Source: an uncultured Collinsella sp.
GTDB taxonomy: Bacteria > Actinomycetota > Coriobacteriia > Coriobacteriales > Coriobacteriaceae
DNA: 64,000 bases
NCBI GenBank assembly: GCA_900542275.1
Contig: UQMW01000006.1
Coordinates: 22,188 to 86,187 of the forward strand
Direction of reading: 5' to 3'
The notes below the pieces were generated by a model that was not told the DNA's origin, searched no databases, and worked only from the letters and a program-made list of their open reading frames with translations. Shown in pieces: positions 9,601 to 16,874 of the stretch. The translations under genes were made by a program, and so were the position numbers. Every line of letters starts with the position of its first letter. Positions within the stretch are counted from its first letter, which is position 1.

Positions 9601-10289
9601 CGCGCGATTCGTACAGCTACTCGTCAATTGCCGCGGCGCTGCATGCCGAGTCCGAGGACCGAGCCGCCGAGGCGCATGTGCCCATGGACGAGGCTGGCGA
9701 TGATGCGGAGTCGGATGGTTCCGAGATGACGGATGCAGGCGTGGCCGCCGTTGAGCCCGCCGGCAACCCCATGGCGCTGGGCTCGGCGTTCCATGCCGCC
9801 TGCCAGTGGCTGATCGAGATGGGTGCCGATGCGCTGCCCGCCGAGCGTGCCGACGCCCTGGCTCGCCTGTGGCGCCTGACGCCGGAACAGCGCGAACGCT
9901 TCGACGTTGCCCTGGATCGCTGGCTCAAGTCGGCGGTCCGTGCCGAGCTGCTTGCCTGGCCGTGCGTTCGCGCCGAGGTGCCGTTCTTTTCGCTGGGCTG
10001 CGAGGATGAGGACATCGCTCGCTACGGTGCATATGCCGAGGGCGCCATCGATGCTTTGGCGACGAACCCGGCGGATTCGTCACGCGCGCTGGTCATCGAC
10101 TACAAGACGGGCGGCACACCGGACGAGACGCCGGAACAGCTGCAGGAGAAGCACGCCCTGCAGGCGCGCGTTTACGCTGATGTTCTGCACAAGGCGGGCT
10201 TTGAGGCCGTGACCGTCAAGTTCGTCCGCGTGGAGCAAGTCGACCCCGCCAACCCGTGCGAGCCTCAGGTGGTCACCTACAGCCTCTAG
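6666..10289 (+). CDS. addA: AddA-like UvrD-family helicase/nuclease
   Basis: The motor subunit of AddAB; it unwinds DNA ends and degrades one strand. The 1207-residue protein shows the superfamily 1 motifs in order: Walker A SAGAGSGKT with K31, motif Ia TFTKDAAAEIRDR, Walker B IDEFQDTD with D347, motif V VHASKGLEYP near 719-728, and motif VI YVAMTRAR near 836-843. The C-terminal nuclease has D1145 and K1147 in VIDYKTGG. An acidic linker lies around 920-1010. An AAGGAGGG site inside the addB end fixes the start. The last 131 bases, stop codon included, occur again in diverged form at 12207-12337. Confidence 0.93.
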   Translation: MDLSTLMPQQLQVVKTLDRPLFVSAGAGSGKTFTLTRRIVYALSPESGPFVEHLDQVLAITFTKDAAAEIRDRVRRALIEEGMDEEALTVDDAWISTIHGMCSRILRAHALELGIDPEFTVLTDTDELMDQAVEHVLARATAPDAVPELAASLKALYAWYPMAGEGGPFGAGTTIKGLVRDLLELSSQLPGGMDDVCVARGQADTSALADAYRAALGASKAATEKAQTALDAIDAFEASGKTMVDAARLMMSCTMPRASKAFSKEQVELLKAEAADAFINIVLACGAPALDALVGLARSVEAEYRALKAGQSALDNNDLLRMAYEALRDYPAIRAAYEGRFKMVMIDEFQDTDQMQVDLIRYLTGAGERALCTVGDAQQSIYRFRGAEVEVFRRQERKVGSSAAPETAVASDAPAGELVKLVRNFRSHDEVLRYVARVFDGDTGGLMQGFLDLEPSDDREDKLKAKASRRQAVFVAGGSTQERTQAKARAIAERFQALVKAGQPQGSMVLLLGRMTNADVYAQAFRDQGLDCVIAGGSVFAQAAEVQTVRALVCALANPVDTAQGLMPLLASPMFALGAQEFLALATKLDDQTGETSRRNIDVGIMSDSDVPGLQDLPLVTRAREVLRYALRRVGRDSFAAIARDTVNASGWFVRLAQRGPEGKAIAANVLKALDAVAEAEAEFGNSPRSIALAFDRFLAGKEAPGALNEEGDGAVRIMTVHASKGLEYPVVAVAECFGVRKSSGAAQMGRVEGGAQVVALPARFDGVKLADGTFVKGDDVKKQFEHAFKGKGTSLWLPPELMEDVCATGSPAEAFVRLRNDDLQLSLEERARLLYVAMTRARELVILAMDAGVSRGKLCAPTFDVETDLTYDVLRRILPTDSLDIPQLDSDRLVFDNSKPGDYELISLADFTFGEQAFEVNASLDAEGRLVRGDAEPEGAGADAHAAVPGPADPEPDAFELVYPQTVGVRMGTCPYPARDSYSYSSIAAALHAESEDRAAEAHVPMDEAGDDAESDGSEMTDAGVAAVEPAGNPMALGSAFHAACQWLIEMGADALPAERADALARLWRLTPEQRERFDVALDRWLKSAVRAELLAWPCVRAEVPFFSLGCEDEDIARYGAYAEGAIDALATNPADSSRALVIDYKTGGTPDETPEQLQEKHALQARVYADVLHKAGFEAVTVKFVRVEQVDPANPCEPQVVTYSL

Positions 10290-10300
10290 CCCTCAATAAC

Positions 10301-10363
10301 TTGCGGTGGAATACGGACTGTTTTGGCCAAAAAAGCCGCCAAACAGTCCGCATTTCACCGCAA
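10301..10363. repeat. Palindrome downstream of addA, copy 1
   Basis: Arms 10301-10326 and 10338-10363 pair with a few mismatches. The outer ends read TTGCGGTGGAATA and the inner part CGGACTGTTT. The outer ends recur in the palindrome at 12376-12438 with a different inner stem. It could act as a terminator for addA, but it lacks a plain T tract. Confidence 0.6.
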
Positions 10364-10424
10364 CGCATGGGAGAGCCTGGGGCGGTACAATGGCTCGAAC
10401 GGTTCAAACGAATAAGGAGCCATC

Positions 10425-10934
10425 ATGCAGCTCGCCAAAACGCTTAAGGTGACGCCGGAGGAGCTTTTTTACGCTCTGGCGGGGTCCATCATGCAGGATA
10501 TCGAGAACGCCACGGGCAAGCGTCCCAGCCGCAACAAGCTCAACGGCTATAAGTACGAGAAGCGCGCCCAGTCCGCAAAAGGCAAGGCCAAGGGCATGGC
10601 GATCAAGGTTAAAATCAAGCACTTTGACTACCCGTGTCTCTATGAGGTCCGTTTTCAGTATGCGGCGGGCATCAATACTATGCGCTATGAGGCTGCACCT
10701 GCTGGCGATGGTGCCTGCGAGCTCACCTATACCGAGGATTTTCAGGGTGTGGGTGGCAACACGTCTGGCACGCGCGGCAAGCTCGGCCTCTTCTTCTATG
10801 AGCGCAAGCTCAAGAGCCACGCCAACCAGACGATTGATCAAATCGTCAAATACATCGAGGGTGAGCGCCGCGTAAAGGCTAATCCCGCCTTCGCCGATGA
10901 TACTGCCGAAAACGCTTCGGATGTATTCCATTGA
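10425..10934 (+). CDS. DUF3284 domain-containing protein
   Basis: A 169-residue soluble protein that starts MQLAKTLKVTPEELFYALAGSI, which matches the DUF3284 pattern (KTLxVPxxxxFxxLxxSI, then GYKYEKR and a YTEDFQG segment). Members are small proteins of unknown function often found near PTS sugar genes; one PTS operon starts 1.8 kb downstream here. A possible -10 (TACAAT) lies at 10386-10391, and the start has an AAGGAG site. Base composition matches the host, unlike the MFS gene after it. No enzymatic motif is visible. Confidence 0.7.
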   Translation: MQLAKTLKVTPEELFYALAGSIMQDIENATGKRPSRNKLNGYKYEKRAQSAKGKAKGMAIKVKIKHFDYPCLYEVRFQYAAGINTMRYEAAPAGDGACELTYTEDFQGVGGNTSGTRGKLGLFFYERKLKSHANQTIDQIVKYIEGERRVKANPAFADDTAENASDVFH

Positions 10935-11037
10935 TACCCTGTGCAAAAGCTTTACCGCTCTTCACATCAACTGTGAACACTTCAGGCTTCGAGTCAGTAG
11001 CGAGCGGCCCGACAAAAGTAGTTGATGGAAGTGCCAA

Positions 11038-12252
11038 ATGAATAAGAATGCCGCTACGCAACTGCACATCTATTCCGCCTTTTTCGTTCTCGCGGGATTT
11101 GTTTTAAATCGGGGAGTGTTTCTACTTTTCCTTGCGGAGAAAGAAATGTCTGTCACGGAAATCGCGCTTTATCAAGCCCTGTTTAACATTACAACGGTCG
11201 TTCTCGAGCTGCCAACAGGGCTGATAGGCGATTTCTTTGGAAAGAAGTTTTCGATTCAAGTGGGCGTGCTGCTGCTTTTCTTCCATACGGCTGGCATGCT
11301 GTTGCTCTCAGGTCCCTTTCTTGTCGTGCTTTCCCTTGTTGAGGCACTCGCCTACTCCCTTCAATCGGGATCCGAACAAGCACTTTTATATGAAATTGCC
11401 CGGAATGCCGGTCAAGGAGAGCGTTTCCTCACCATCAACGCTCGGCTGCTTGCCGCGCAATCAATCGCTACGGGAATGGCGATTGTGCTCGGATCTTTCA
11501 TTGCCCAAGTATCTTGGAGCGCCCTCTACGTATGTGTCTCCGTTTTCTATCTCCTGCAGCTTTTCCTTCTGTATCCCATTGAGAGGACGGAAGCGACCCG
11601 TTCTGAAAGCTCTGAAAAGGGAAGGTTTGACGCGGCCAAGATGTTCAGACGCGAAACCTGGCGTGTTGGAGAATCCGCTTTTGCGGTATTGCTTCTTCTA
11701 ATCGGCACAAGCATGCTCGATGGATTCTATGGGAGTTATTACAACTTGAATCAGTTGGTATTCGACGCATTTGATGCTCCCGTCTCCATAATAGGAATCT
11801 TTTTCGGTGCATCCTATGCAGTAAATGCGACGGCCTACATTGCAGCAGATTTATTCTCATTGCGTTTCGGGAAAAGAAATACCATGCTCGGCTCGATGCT
11901 AATCGAGGCTGGCCTTTTCATGATTCTTCCGTGGTTCGCTTCAAATCCGCTGTGTTTGTTTGGCCTTAGCATGGTGCTTTGTTTTCTCCCAGAAGTGGTG
12001 TACATCACTTCGGAAAACTTAATCCAAGACGCGATAGCGGACGATCTCCGCGCGACGATCCTTTCCGTCGCGTCTCTGGTAAGGGCTCTCTTTTCTGCAG
12101 TGTTTTTCTCCATATTTGGACATGTGTTGGGGTTATATCCCATTCAGATAGCGCTCGGTGTTATTGGCGCAATCGCGATAGCAATTACCGCCGTTGTTTC
12201 TTTAAATGCAGGCGCGCGTCTATTCGGATGTTCTGCACAAGGCGGGCTTTAA
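11038..12252 (+). CDS. MFS transporter, horizontally acquired, with a replaced C-terminus
   Basis: An integral membrane transporter of the major facilitator superfamily with about twelve hydrophobic segments. Motif A is visible as GLIGDFFGKK between the second and third helices. Substrate unknown; an efflux role is a guess. The gene is visibly poorer in GC than its neighbours and uses more A/T-ending codons, which points to transfer. Its last 14-15 codons (AGARLFGCSAQGGL) are read out of frame from a duplicated addA 3' end, so the original C-terminus and stop have been lost. The ribosome site is weak. Helix count and function should be unaffected, since the change lies after the last helix. 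Confidence 0.82.
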   Translation: MNKNAATQLHIYSAFFVLAGFVLNRGVFLLFLAEKEMSVTEIALYQALFNITTVVLELPTGLIGDFFGKKFSIQVGVLLLFFHTAGMLLLSGPFLVVLSLVEALAYSLQSGSEQALLYEIARNAGQGERFLTINARLLAAQSIATGMAIVLGSFIAQVSWSALYVCVSVFYLLQLFLLYPIERTEATRSESSEKGRFDAAKMFRRETWRVGESAFAVLLLLIGTSMLDGFYGSYYNLNQLVFDAFDAPVSIIGIFFGASYAVNATAYIAADLFSLRFGKRNTMLGSMLIEAGLFMILPWFASNPLCLFGLSMVLCFLPEVVYITSENLIQDAIADDLRATILSVASLVRALFSAVFFSIFGHVLGLYPIQIALGVIGAIAIAITAVVSLNAGARLFGCSAQGGL

Positions 12253-12337
12253 GACGGTGACGGTCAAGTTCGTCCGCGTGGAGCAGTCCGATCCCTCCAA
12301 CCCCGCCGAGTCCCAGGTGGTCACCTACAACCTCTAG
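12207..12337 (+). pseudogene. Diverged duplicate of the addA 3' end
   Basis: This 131-base stretch aligns without gaps to 10159-10289, roughly 85% identical by eye. In the addA frame it encodes QARVYSDVLHKAGFKTVTV and ends in QVVTYNL and a stop, against QVVTYSL in addA. The MFS frame runs through its first part. The divergence is that of an allele from a related strain, not of a recent copy. Confidence 0.85.
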
Positions 12338-12375
12338 CTCACCAGGGCCGTCCGCACGCCCAGTCTCCCCATAAC

Positions 12376-12438
12376 TTGCGGTGAAATAGTTCCTGTTTTA
12401 CGGCCCAGCTGGCTCCAGCAGGAACTATTTCACCGCAA
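12376..12438. repeat. Palindrome downstream of the addA remnant, copy 2
   Basis: Perfect 20-base arms (12376-12395 and 12419-12438) begin TTGCGGTGAAATA. The outer ends match the palindrome after the intact addA (10301-10363) and the inner stem differs. It therefore travelled with the duplicated addA end. Confidence 0.7.
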
Positions 12439-12454
12439 CTCAGAATCAGTCGGG

Positions 12455-12541
12455 GGTGCGGATTACGCGGATGAAGTTGCCAATCAAGGGTGCGGATTAC
12501 GCAAATTTACACTTGACGTTCATCTCGGGTGGGCCTATAAA
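12455..12541 (+). promoter_or_regulatory. Promoter of the beta-glucoside operon with upstream direct repeats
   Basis: A strong sigma-70-type promoter, TTGACG (12513-12518) and TATAAA (12536-12541), has a 17-base spacer. Just upstream, the 15-mer GGGTGCGGATTACGC occurs twice (12455-12469 and 12488-12502), start to start 33 bases, about three helical turns. The placement suits an activator site. The protein that binds is unknown. Confidence 0.65.
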
Positions 12542-12551
12542 TACATGTGAT

Positions 12552-12580
12552 GGGTTGTTATCCCTTTGGGGAGCATGGCC
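12552..12580 (+). promoter_or_regulatory. RAT-like antiterminator element 1
   Basis: GGGTTGTTATCCC, then GGGGAGCATGGCC, resembles the ribonucleic antiterminator (GGATTGTTAC...GCAGGCAAAACC) bound by BglG/LicT proteins. It lies just after the promoter and upstream of an intrinsic terminator. Confidence 0.5.
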
Positions 12581-12618
12581 ATCCGGATTCCGTTCGTTAT
12601 TCAATTGCACATATATTC

Positions 12619-12686
12619 GGGTGTCACTTTAGGGCATGACCGTAGGCAAGTAGGGTGCTGCTTTCTGCCGAGGTCATGCCCTTTTT
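12619..12686 (+). terminator. Leader terminator upstream of the antiterminator gene
   Basis: An 11-base perfect stem, AGGGCATGACC (12631-12641) with its complement (12672-12682), is followed by TTTTT. The upstream arm, together with GGGTGTCACTTT before it, is itself RAT-like; the same 11-mer forms the end of the RAT at 13606-13638. This is the arrangement expected for PRD-antiterminator control. Confidence 0.75.
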
Positions 12687-12735
12687 GTTCAGCTCCGAAT
12701 GAGTGCCCTATCATCAAGAGAGGAGGTACATCGAT

Positions 12736-13590
12736 ATGCTGGCGATCAGAAAGCTCAACAATAACGCCGTGATTTGTCGAGATAGTCGCGGTCGCGAGGT
12801 CGTGGCGCTCGGCAAGGGTGTCGGCTTCGGTGGTGACTTCCCCCGGGAGCTCGCGATGGACCATATCGAGCGCACGTTCTATAGCATCGATGCCGAGGGG
12901 CAGCGTATCATGCAGGATCTTCCTGCCGATGTGGTGCTGTTTACGGCAAAGATCATGGATATTGTAGAGAACGAGCTGCCTTACGAACTCAGTCCCAACG
13001 CCGTGCTCATCATGGCCGACCATATCGCCTTTGCGATTGCGCGGCAGAGGAAGGGCATTCGTTTTGATATGCCCCTTACCTATGATGTGCAGCAGCTTTA
13101 TCCGCTGGAATACAAAATCGGCCGCTACATTACCGCGCGCGTGCGGCAGGAGTTGGGCGTCGAGCTGCCGCGCGAAGAGGTGGCAAGCATCGCCATGAAT
13201 CTGGTCAATGCAAAGACTGGGGCAGAGGTTACTGTGGCAAGCGATCGCGCCCAATCGTTTGAGCGCCTGCTCAACGATGTCACTGATATCGTCGAGTACG
13301 ATTTCCGTACCATCATCGATCGGGAGTCTTTTGAGTTCTCACGGTTTGCGACACACGTGCAGTATCTGTTCAAGCGTATCAAGGGTAACGATAGCCTCAG
13401 CAGCGCCAATTTGCCGCTTTATGCGAATTCGCGCGAGGAGTTTCCCGAGCTTGCGCAATGCATCGACCACATCTGTACCTATATGAAGCGGGAATGGCAT
13501 ACGGAGCTCACCGACGAGGAGAAGCTTTACTTCATGCTCCATGTCAACCGTATCTGTACGAAGGCGGAATCCGGCACAGCCGGACGCTGA
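12736..13590 (+). CDS. BglG/LicT-family transcription antiterminator
   Basis: An RNA-binding antiterminator that, when unphosphorylated in the presence of sugar, lets RNA polymerase read past leader terminators. The N-terminal co-antiterminator domain, MLAIRKLNNNAVICRDSRGRE then ALGKGVGF, occupies about residues 1-55. Two PRD regulatory domains follow, with the PRD1 histidine in MADHIAFAI near residue 96 and a PRD2 segment YFMLHVNRIC near 265. The start at 12736 is chosen for the AGAGGAGGT site; an in-frame upstream ATG would put extra residues before the conserved N-terminus. It is first in an operon with PTS EIIBC and a 6-phospho-beta-glucosidase, and is probably phosphorylated by that PTS. 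Confidence 0.92.
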   Translation: MLAIRKLNNNAVICRDSRGREVVALGKGVGFGGDFPRELAMDHIERTFYSIDAEGQRIMQDLPADVVLFTAKIMDIVENELPYELSPNAVLIMADHIAFAIARQRKGIRFDMPLTYDVQQLYPLEYKIGRYITARVRQELGVELPREEVASIAMNLVNAKTGAEVTVASDRAQSFERLLNDVTDIVEYDFRTIIDRESFEFSRFATHVQYLFKRIKGNDSLSSANLPLYANSREEFPELAQCIDHICTYMKREWHTELTDEEKLYFMLHVNRICTKAESGTAGR

Positions 13591-13605
13591 CAACCCAGGC
13601 CAGAA

Positions 13606-13638
13606 GGATTGTAACCTGTGTTAGGGCAGGGCATGACC
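13606..13638 (+). promoter_or_regulatory. RAT-like antiterminator element 2, before the PTS gene
   Basis: GGATTGTAACC at the left and GGCAGGGCATGACC at the right fit the RAT consensus well. A stem CCACGA/TCGTGG follows (13665-13680), but there is no clear T tract, so it may limit read-through or translation rather than act as a classic terminator. Confidence 0.55.
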
Positions 13639-13693
13639 TCCGAAAGTACGAGAACCATCTCGTGCCACGACGATTCGTGGCGTAAAAGGAGGA

Positions 13694-15127
13694 ATGATGA
13701 CTAACTATCAAAAACTCGCCCAAAGAATCATCGAAGAGGTGGGCGGCAAGGCGAATGTTTCAAGCGCGACGCATTGCATGACGCGTCTGCGCCTCGTTCT
13801 TAAGGACGAGGGGCTTGCAGATGACGCCAAGCTCAATGCGATTCCCGAAGTGATTAGCGTGGTGCACGCTGGCGGCCAGGTGCAGCTCGTAATCGGGCCG
13901 ACCGTCGACAAGGTCTACGACGCGGTATGCAGGGAAGGCGGCTTTGAAGTCCAGACGGCGATTGATGAAGATCTGGACGCAGCAGAGAGGCTTCCCTGGA
14001 AGGAACGGTTCGCTCCGAAGCGCATCGGCAATCTGATTCTCGATGCGGTGAGCGGCTCTATCGCTCCCATTCTGCCCGTGTTCTGCATCGCGGGTATCTT
14101 CCGCATGTTCACCATTTTGCTTGGTCCGGAAGGCGCGGGCCTTCTAGCCGCGGAGGGCAGCATGTACCGGCTCTTCTCCTTGGTGGGAGACGCGGCATAT
14201 TACTTCCTGCCGATCTTCGGTGCCTATGCGGCGGCCAAGAAGTTCCAGACGAGTCCTGTGCTCGCGCTCATGACGGCTGCTATTATGATTCATCCGAGCA
14301 TGCTCGCTATCGTCGAGGAGGGCGCTCCGTTCGACGTCTACGGCATCCCCATGACGCTGGTGAATTACACACAGTCGGTGCTTCCCATCATCCTCATCGT
14401 GTGGATTCAGTCCTACATAGAGGGGCTTATCAAGAAGCATTGCCCTGACATGCTGCGCATCCTCGTGATTCCAGTGGGGACCATGCTCATCATGCTGCCG
14501 CTTGCACTCTGCGTCTTCGGCCCCGCCGTCTCCTTCATTATGGGCATCATCGCCGATATCATCATCTGGCTCGGCGCGAACGCCGGTCCGCTGTGCGGTC
14601 TGGTGGTCGGTGCGACGTGGAACCTCGTGATCGCTACCGGCATGCATGTGCCGATTCTCACCGCTATGATGCCCGGCTGGCTTGAGGTGGGCTATGACGC
14701 CGTGTGCACTCCGGGTACGACGGTGGTTGTTTACGTGACGCTTGCGGTCGCGCTCGCCTACGGCATCCGTGCAAAGGGCAAGGCTAACCGTCAGCTCGGT
14801 TGGACTACCTTCGCTACCTATGCGCTCGGCCGCGTATCCGAGCCCATCATTTACGGCATCCTCTTGCGCGATAAGAAGGCGCTCGCTTGGTCGATGATCG
14901 GCGGCGCGGCCGGCGGCCTTGCATGCGGTCTGCTCAACGCGCGCATCTTCGTCTTCTCGGGAGTCGGCTTCCCGTGGATGAACGTCATCAAGTTCAGCCA
15001 GGACATCATTCCGGGCGCCATCAGCTGCGCGATTGGCTTTGCGGTGACATTCGCCCTCTGCATGGTCTTTGGCTTCGACAATCGCGAATCGGGCGAGAAG
15101 GAAGCCGAGGAGGCCCTTGAGGCTTAA
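13694..15127 (+). CDS. PTS beta-glucoside transporter subunit EIIBC
   Basis: Imports and phosphorylates a beta-glucoside. The N-terminal EIIB domain (about 1-90) has the phosphorylated cysteine C28 in THCMTRLR. The EIIC membrane domain (about 105-460) follows with some ten hydrophobic segments, for example GNLILDAVSGSIAPILPVF. There is no EIIA domain, which is fused in many relatives, so EIIA must come from another gene. Two start codons are adjacent (13694 and 13697); the second is better spaced from the AAGGAGG site. It lies between its antiterminator and a GH1 6-phospho-beta-glucosidase. The exact sugar (cellobiose, arbutin, salicin) cannot be read from sequence. Confidence 0.92.
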   Translation: MMTNYQKLAQRIIEEVGGKANVSSATHCMTRLRLVLKDEGLADDAKLNAIPEVISVVHAGGQVQLVIGPTVDKVYDAVCREGGFEVQTAIDEDLDAAERLPWKERFAPKRIGNLILDAVSGSIAPILPVFCIAGIFRMFTILLGPEGAGLLAAEGSMYRLFSLVGDAAYYFLPIFGAYAAAKKFQTSPVLALMTAAIMIHPSMLAIVEEGAPFDVYGIPMTLVNYTQSVLPIILIVWIQSYIEGLIKKHCPDMLRILVIPVGTMLIMLPLALCVFGPAVSFIMGIIADIIIWLGANAGPLCGLVVGATWNLVIATGMHVPILTAMMPGWLEVGYDAVCTPGTTVVVYVTLAVALAYGIRAKGKANRQLGWTTFATYALGRVSEPIIYGILLRDKKALAWSMIGGAAGGLACGLLNARIFVFSGVGFPWMNVIKFSQDIIPGAISCAIGFAVTFALCMVFGFDNRESGEKEAEEALEA

Positions 15128-15254
15128 GCGCTGCATCTAGAAGGGTGCCTTAGCGCAACGAGTCTCTTCTCGGAACTGGGGCCCCATGAACCCGGACGGG
15201 CGCCGCTGCATGGTGGTGCCCGTTCGCACTAAAAGCAAGATAAGGAGGACTCCC

Positions 15255-16676
15255 ATGCCATTGCGTTCTGATTTTCTCTGGGGCGGCGCGCTTTCCGCCA
15301 ACCAGTGTGAGGGTGCCTGGGACGAGGGCGGGCGGGGGCTCGCCAACGCGGATCTTCTGCCGTACGGGCGGGACCGTCTCGCCGTCATCAGGGGTGACGA
15401 CGTTCCGCTCGAGCCGCTGTCCGACCATTACTACCCGGCCCAACAGGCCATCGATTTCTATCATCATTACCGCGAGGACATCGCGCTCTTCGGCGAGATG
15501 GGCTTCAAGGCTCTGCGCCTCTCCATCGCATGGAGCCGTATATTCCCCAACGGGGATGACTCCGAACCCAACGAGCAGGGCCTCGCGTTCTATGAGGATG
15601 TGTTTCGCACCTGCCTCGAACAGGGCATCGAGCCGGTGGTGACGCTCAGCCACTATGACGTGCCCATGCATCTTGTTACGGCATACGGCGGTTGGCGCAA
15701 CCGCGCTCTCGTGGGCATGTTTGAGCGCTTCGCTCGCACTGTGTTCGCACGTTACCGCAATCAAGTGCGCTCTTGGCTCACGTTCAACGAGATCAACATC
15801 ATGACCTCTGCGTGCTTCATGGCGGCAGGCATCGTGTTTGATGAGGGGGAGGACCGCTACGTCTCCGTTCATAACGCGGTGCATCACGTGCTCGTGGCGA
15901 GTGCTTGCGCGGTGCGCGCCTGCCATGAGATCATCCCTGGTGCGCAAATCGGCTGCATGCTCAATGCGGGTATTTTCTATCCTGCTACCTGCAACCCTGC
16001 CGACGTTAAAACGGCTCAGGACGAGAATCGCAAGCACTATATGTTCACCGACGTGCAGGTGCGCGGCCACTATCCGTGCTACATGCTCACGGAGTATGAG
16101 CGTCAAGGGTTCGCGATTCCTTGGGCGGAGGGCGATGAGGAGGTCCTTGCGCAGAATCCGGTGGACTTCGTGGGCTTCTCTTACTACTCGACGCGCGTGG
16201 CGCAGGCAAACACCGAGGGGCAGTTTGACTCCAATCTACTCAAGAGTGCCCCCAACCCTTACCTCAAGATGGAGCCATGGGGCAGATTCATCGATCCCGC
16301 AGGGCTGCGCATCACCATGAACGACATATACGACCGGTACGAAAAGCCGCTCTTTATCGTGGAGAACGGTCTCGGAGCCTCGGATGAGCCGGATCAGAAC
16401 GGCTTTGTGGATGATGGATACCGTATCGATTACCTGCGCGAGCACATCCAGGCTATGAAGGACGCCGTCGAAATCGACGGGGTGGACCTTCTGGGCTACA
16501 CGTGCTGGGGACCGATCGATCTGGTTTCGGTCGCAACGGGCCAGATGCGCAAGCGCTACGGTTTCATTTATGTCGACCTCGATGACGAAGGACACGGCAC
16601 ACGTCGGCGCAGCAAGAAAAGATCGTTCGAGTGGTATCGCAAGGTAATTGCCTCAAACGGCGAGGACCTGAGCTGA
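15255..16676 (+). CDS. 6-phospho-beta-glucosidase (glycoside hydrolase family 1)
   Basis: Hydrolyses the 6-phospho-beta-glucoside delivered by the EIIBC gene before it. The 473-residue protein has the GH1 start LWGGALSANQCEGAW, the acid/base glutamate near E179 (TFNEIN) and the nucleophile near E370 (IVENGLG). The C-terminal RSKKRSFEWY carries residues usual in the 6-phospho-specific branch. The start at 15255 is set by TAAGGAGGA. The 127 bases between it and the EIIBC gene hold a GC stem (15197-15222) without a T tract, probably an intercistronic mRNA stem. A strong terminator ends the operon. Confidence 0.93.
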   Translation: MPLRSDFLWGGALSANQCEGAWDEGGRGLANADLLPYGRDRLAVIRGDDVPLEPLSDHYYPAQQAIDFYHHYREDIALFGEMGFKALRLSIAWSRIFPNGDDSEPNEQGLAFYEDVFRTCLEQGIEPVVTLSHYDVPMHLVTAYGGWRNRALVGMFERFARTVFARYRNQVRSWLTFNEINIMTSACFMAAGIVFDEGEDRYVSVHNAVHHVLVASACAVRACHEIIPGAQIGCMLNAGIFYPATCNPADVKTAQDENRKHYMFTDVQVRGHYPCYMLTEYERQGFAIPWAEGDEEVLAQNPVDFVGFSYYSTRVAQANTEGQFDSNLLKSAPNPYLKMEPWGRFIDPAGLRITMNDIYDRYEKPLFIVENGLGASDEPDQNGFVDDGYRIDYLREHIQAMKDAVEIDGVDLLGYTCWGPIDLVSVATGQMRKRYGFIYVDLDDEGHGTRRRSKKRSFEWYRKVIASNGEDLS

Positions 16677-16686
16677 GCTTTCCTCA

Positions 16687-16726
16687 GGGGCCGGACCGCG
16701 ACATGGGGTCGCGGTCCGGCCCCTTT
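16687..16726 (+). terminator. Terminator of the beta-glucoside operon
   Basis: A perfect 16-base GC stem (16687-16702 with 16708-16723) is followed by only a short T run. It lies 10 bases after the stop codon. Confidence 0.75.
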
Positions 16727-16874
16727 GCGACGAATGAAGCAATCAGGTCAAAGCAGCTAAAAAAGACACGTCCCAAAAAGACTGCCCGTGTGGGTTTGGC
16801 TAGGTTCGGGTGCTGTCCGTGCCGTGGGGTAAAATCGTTCAGTCAGAACACGAACCCGCATCGGAGCTCATCAC

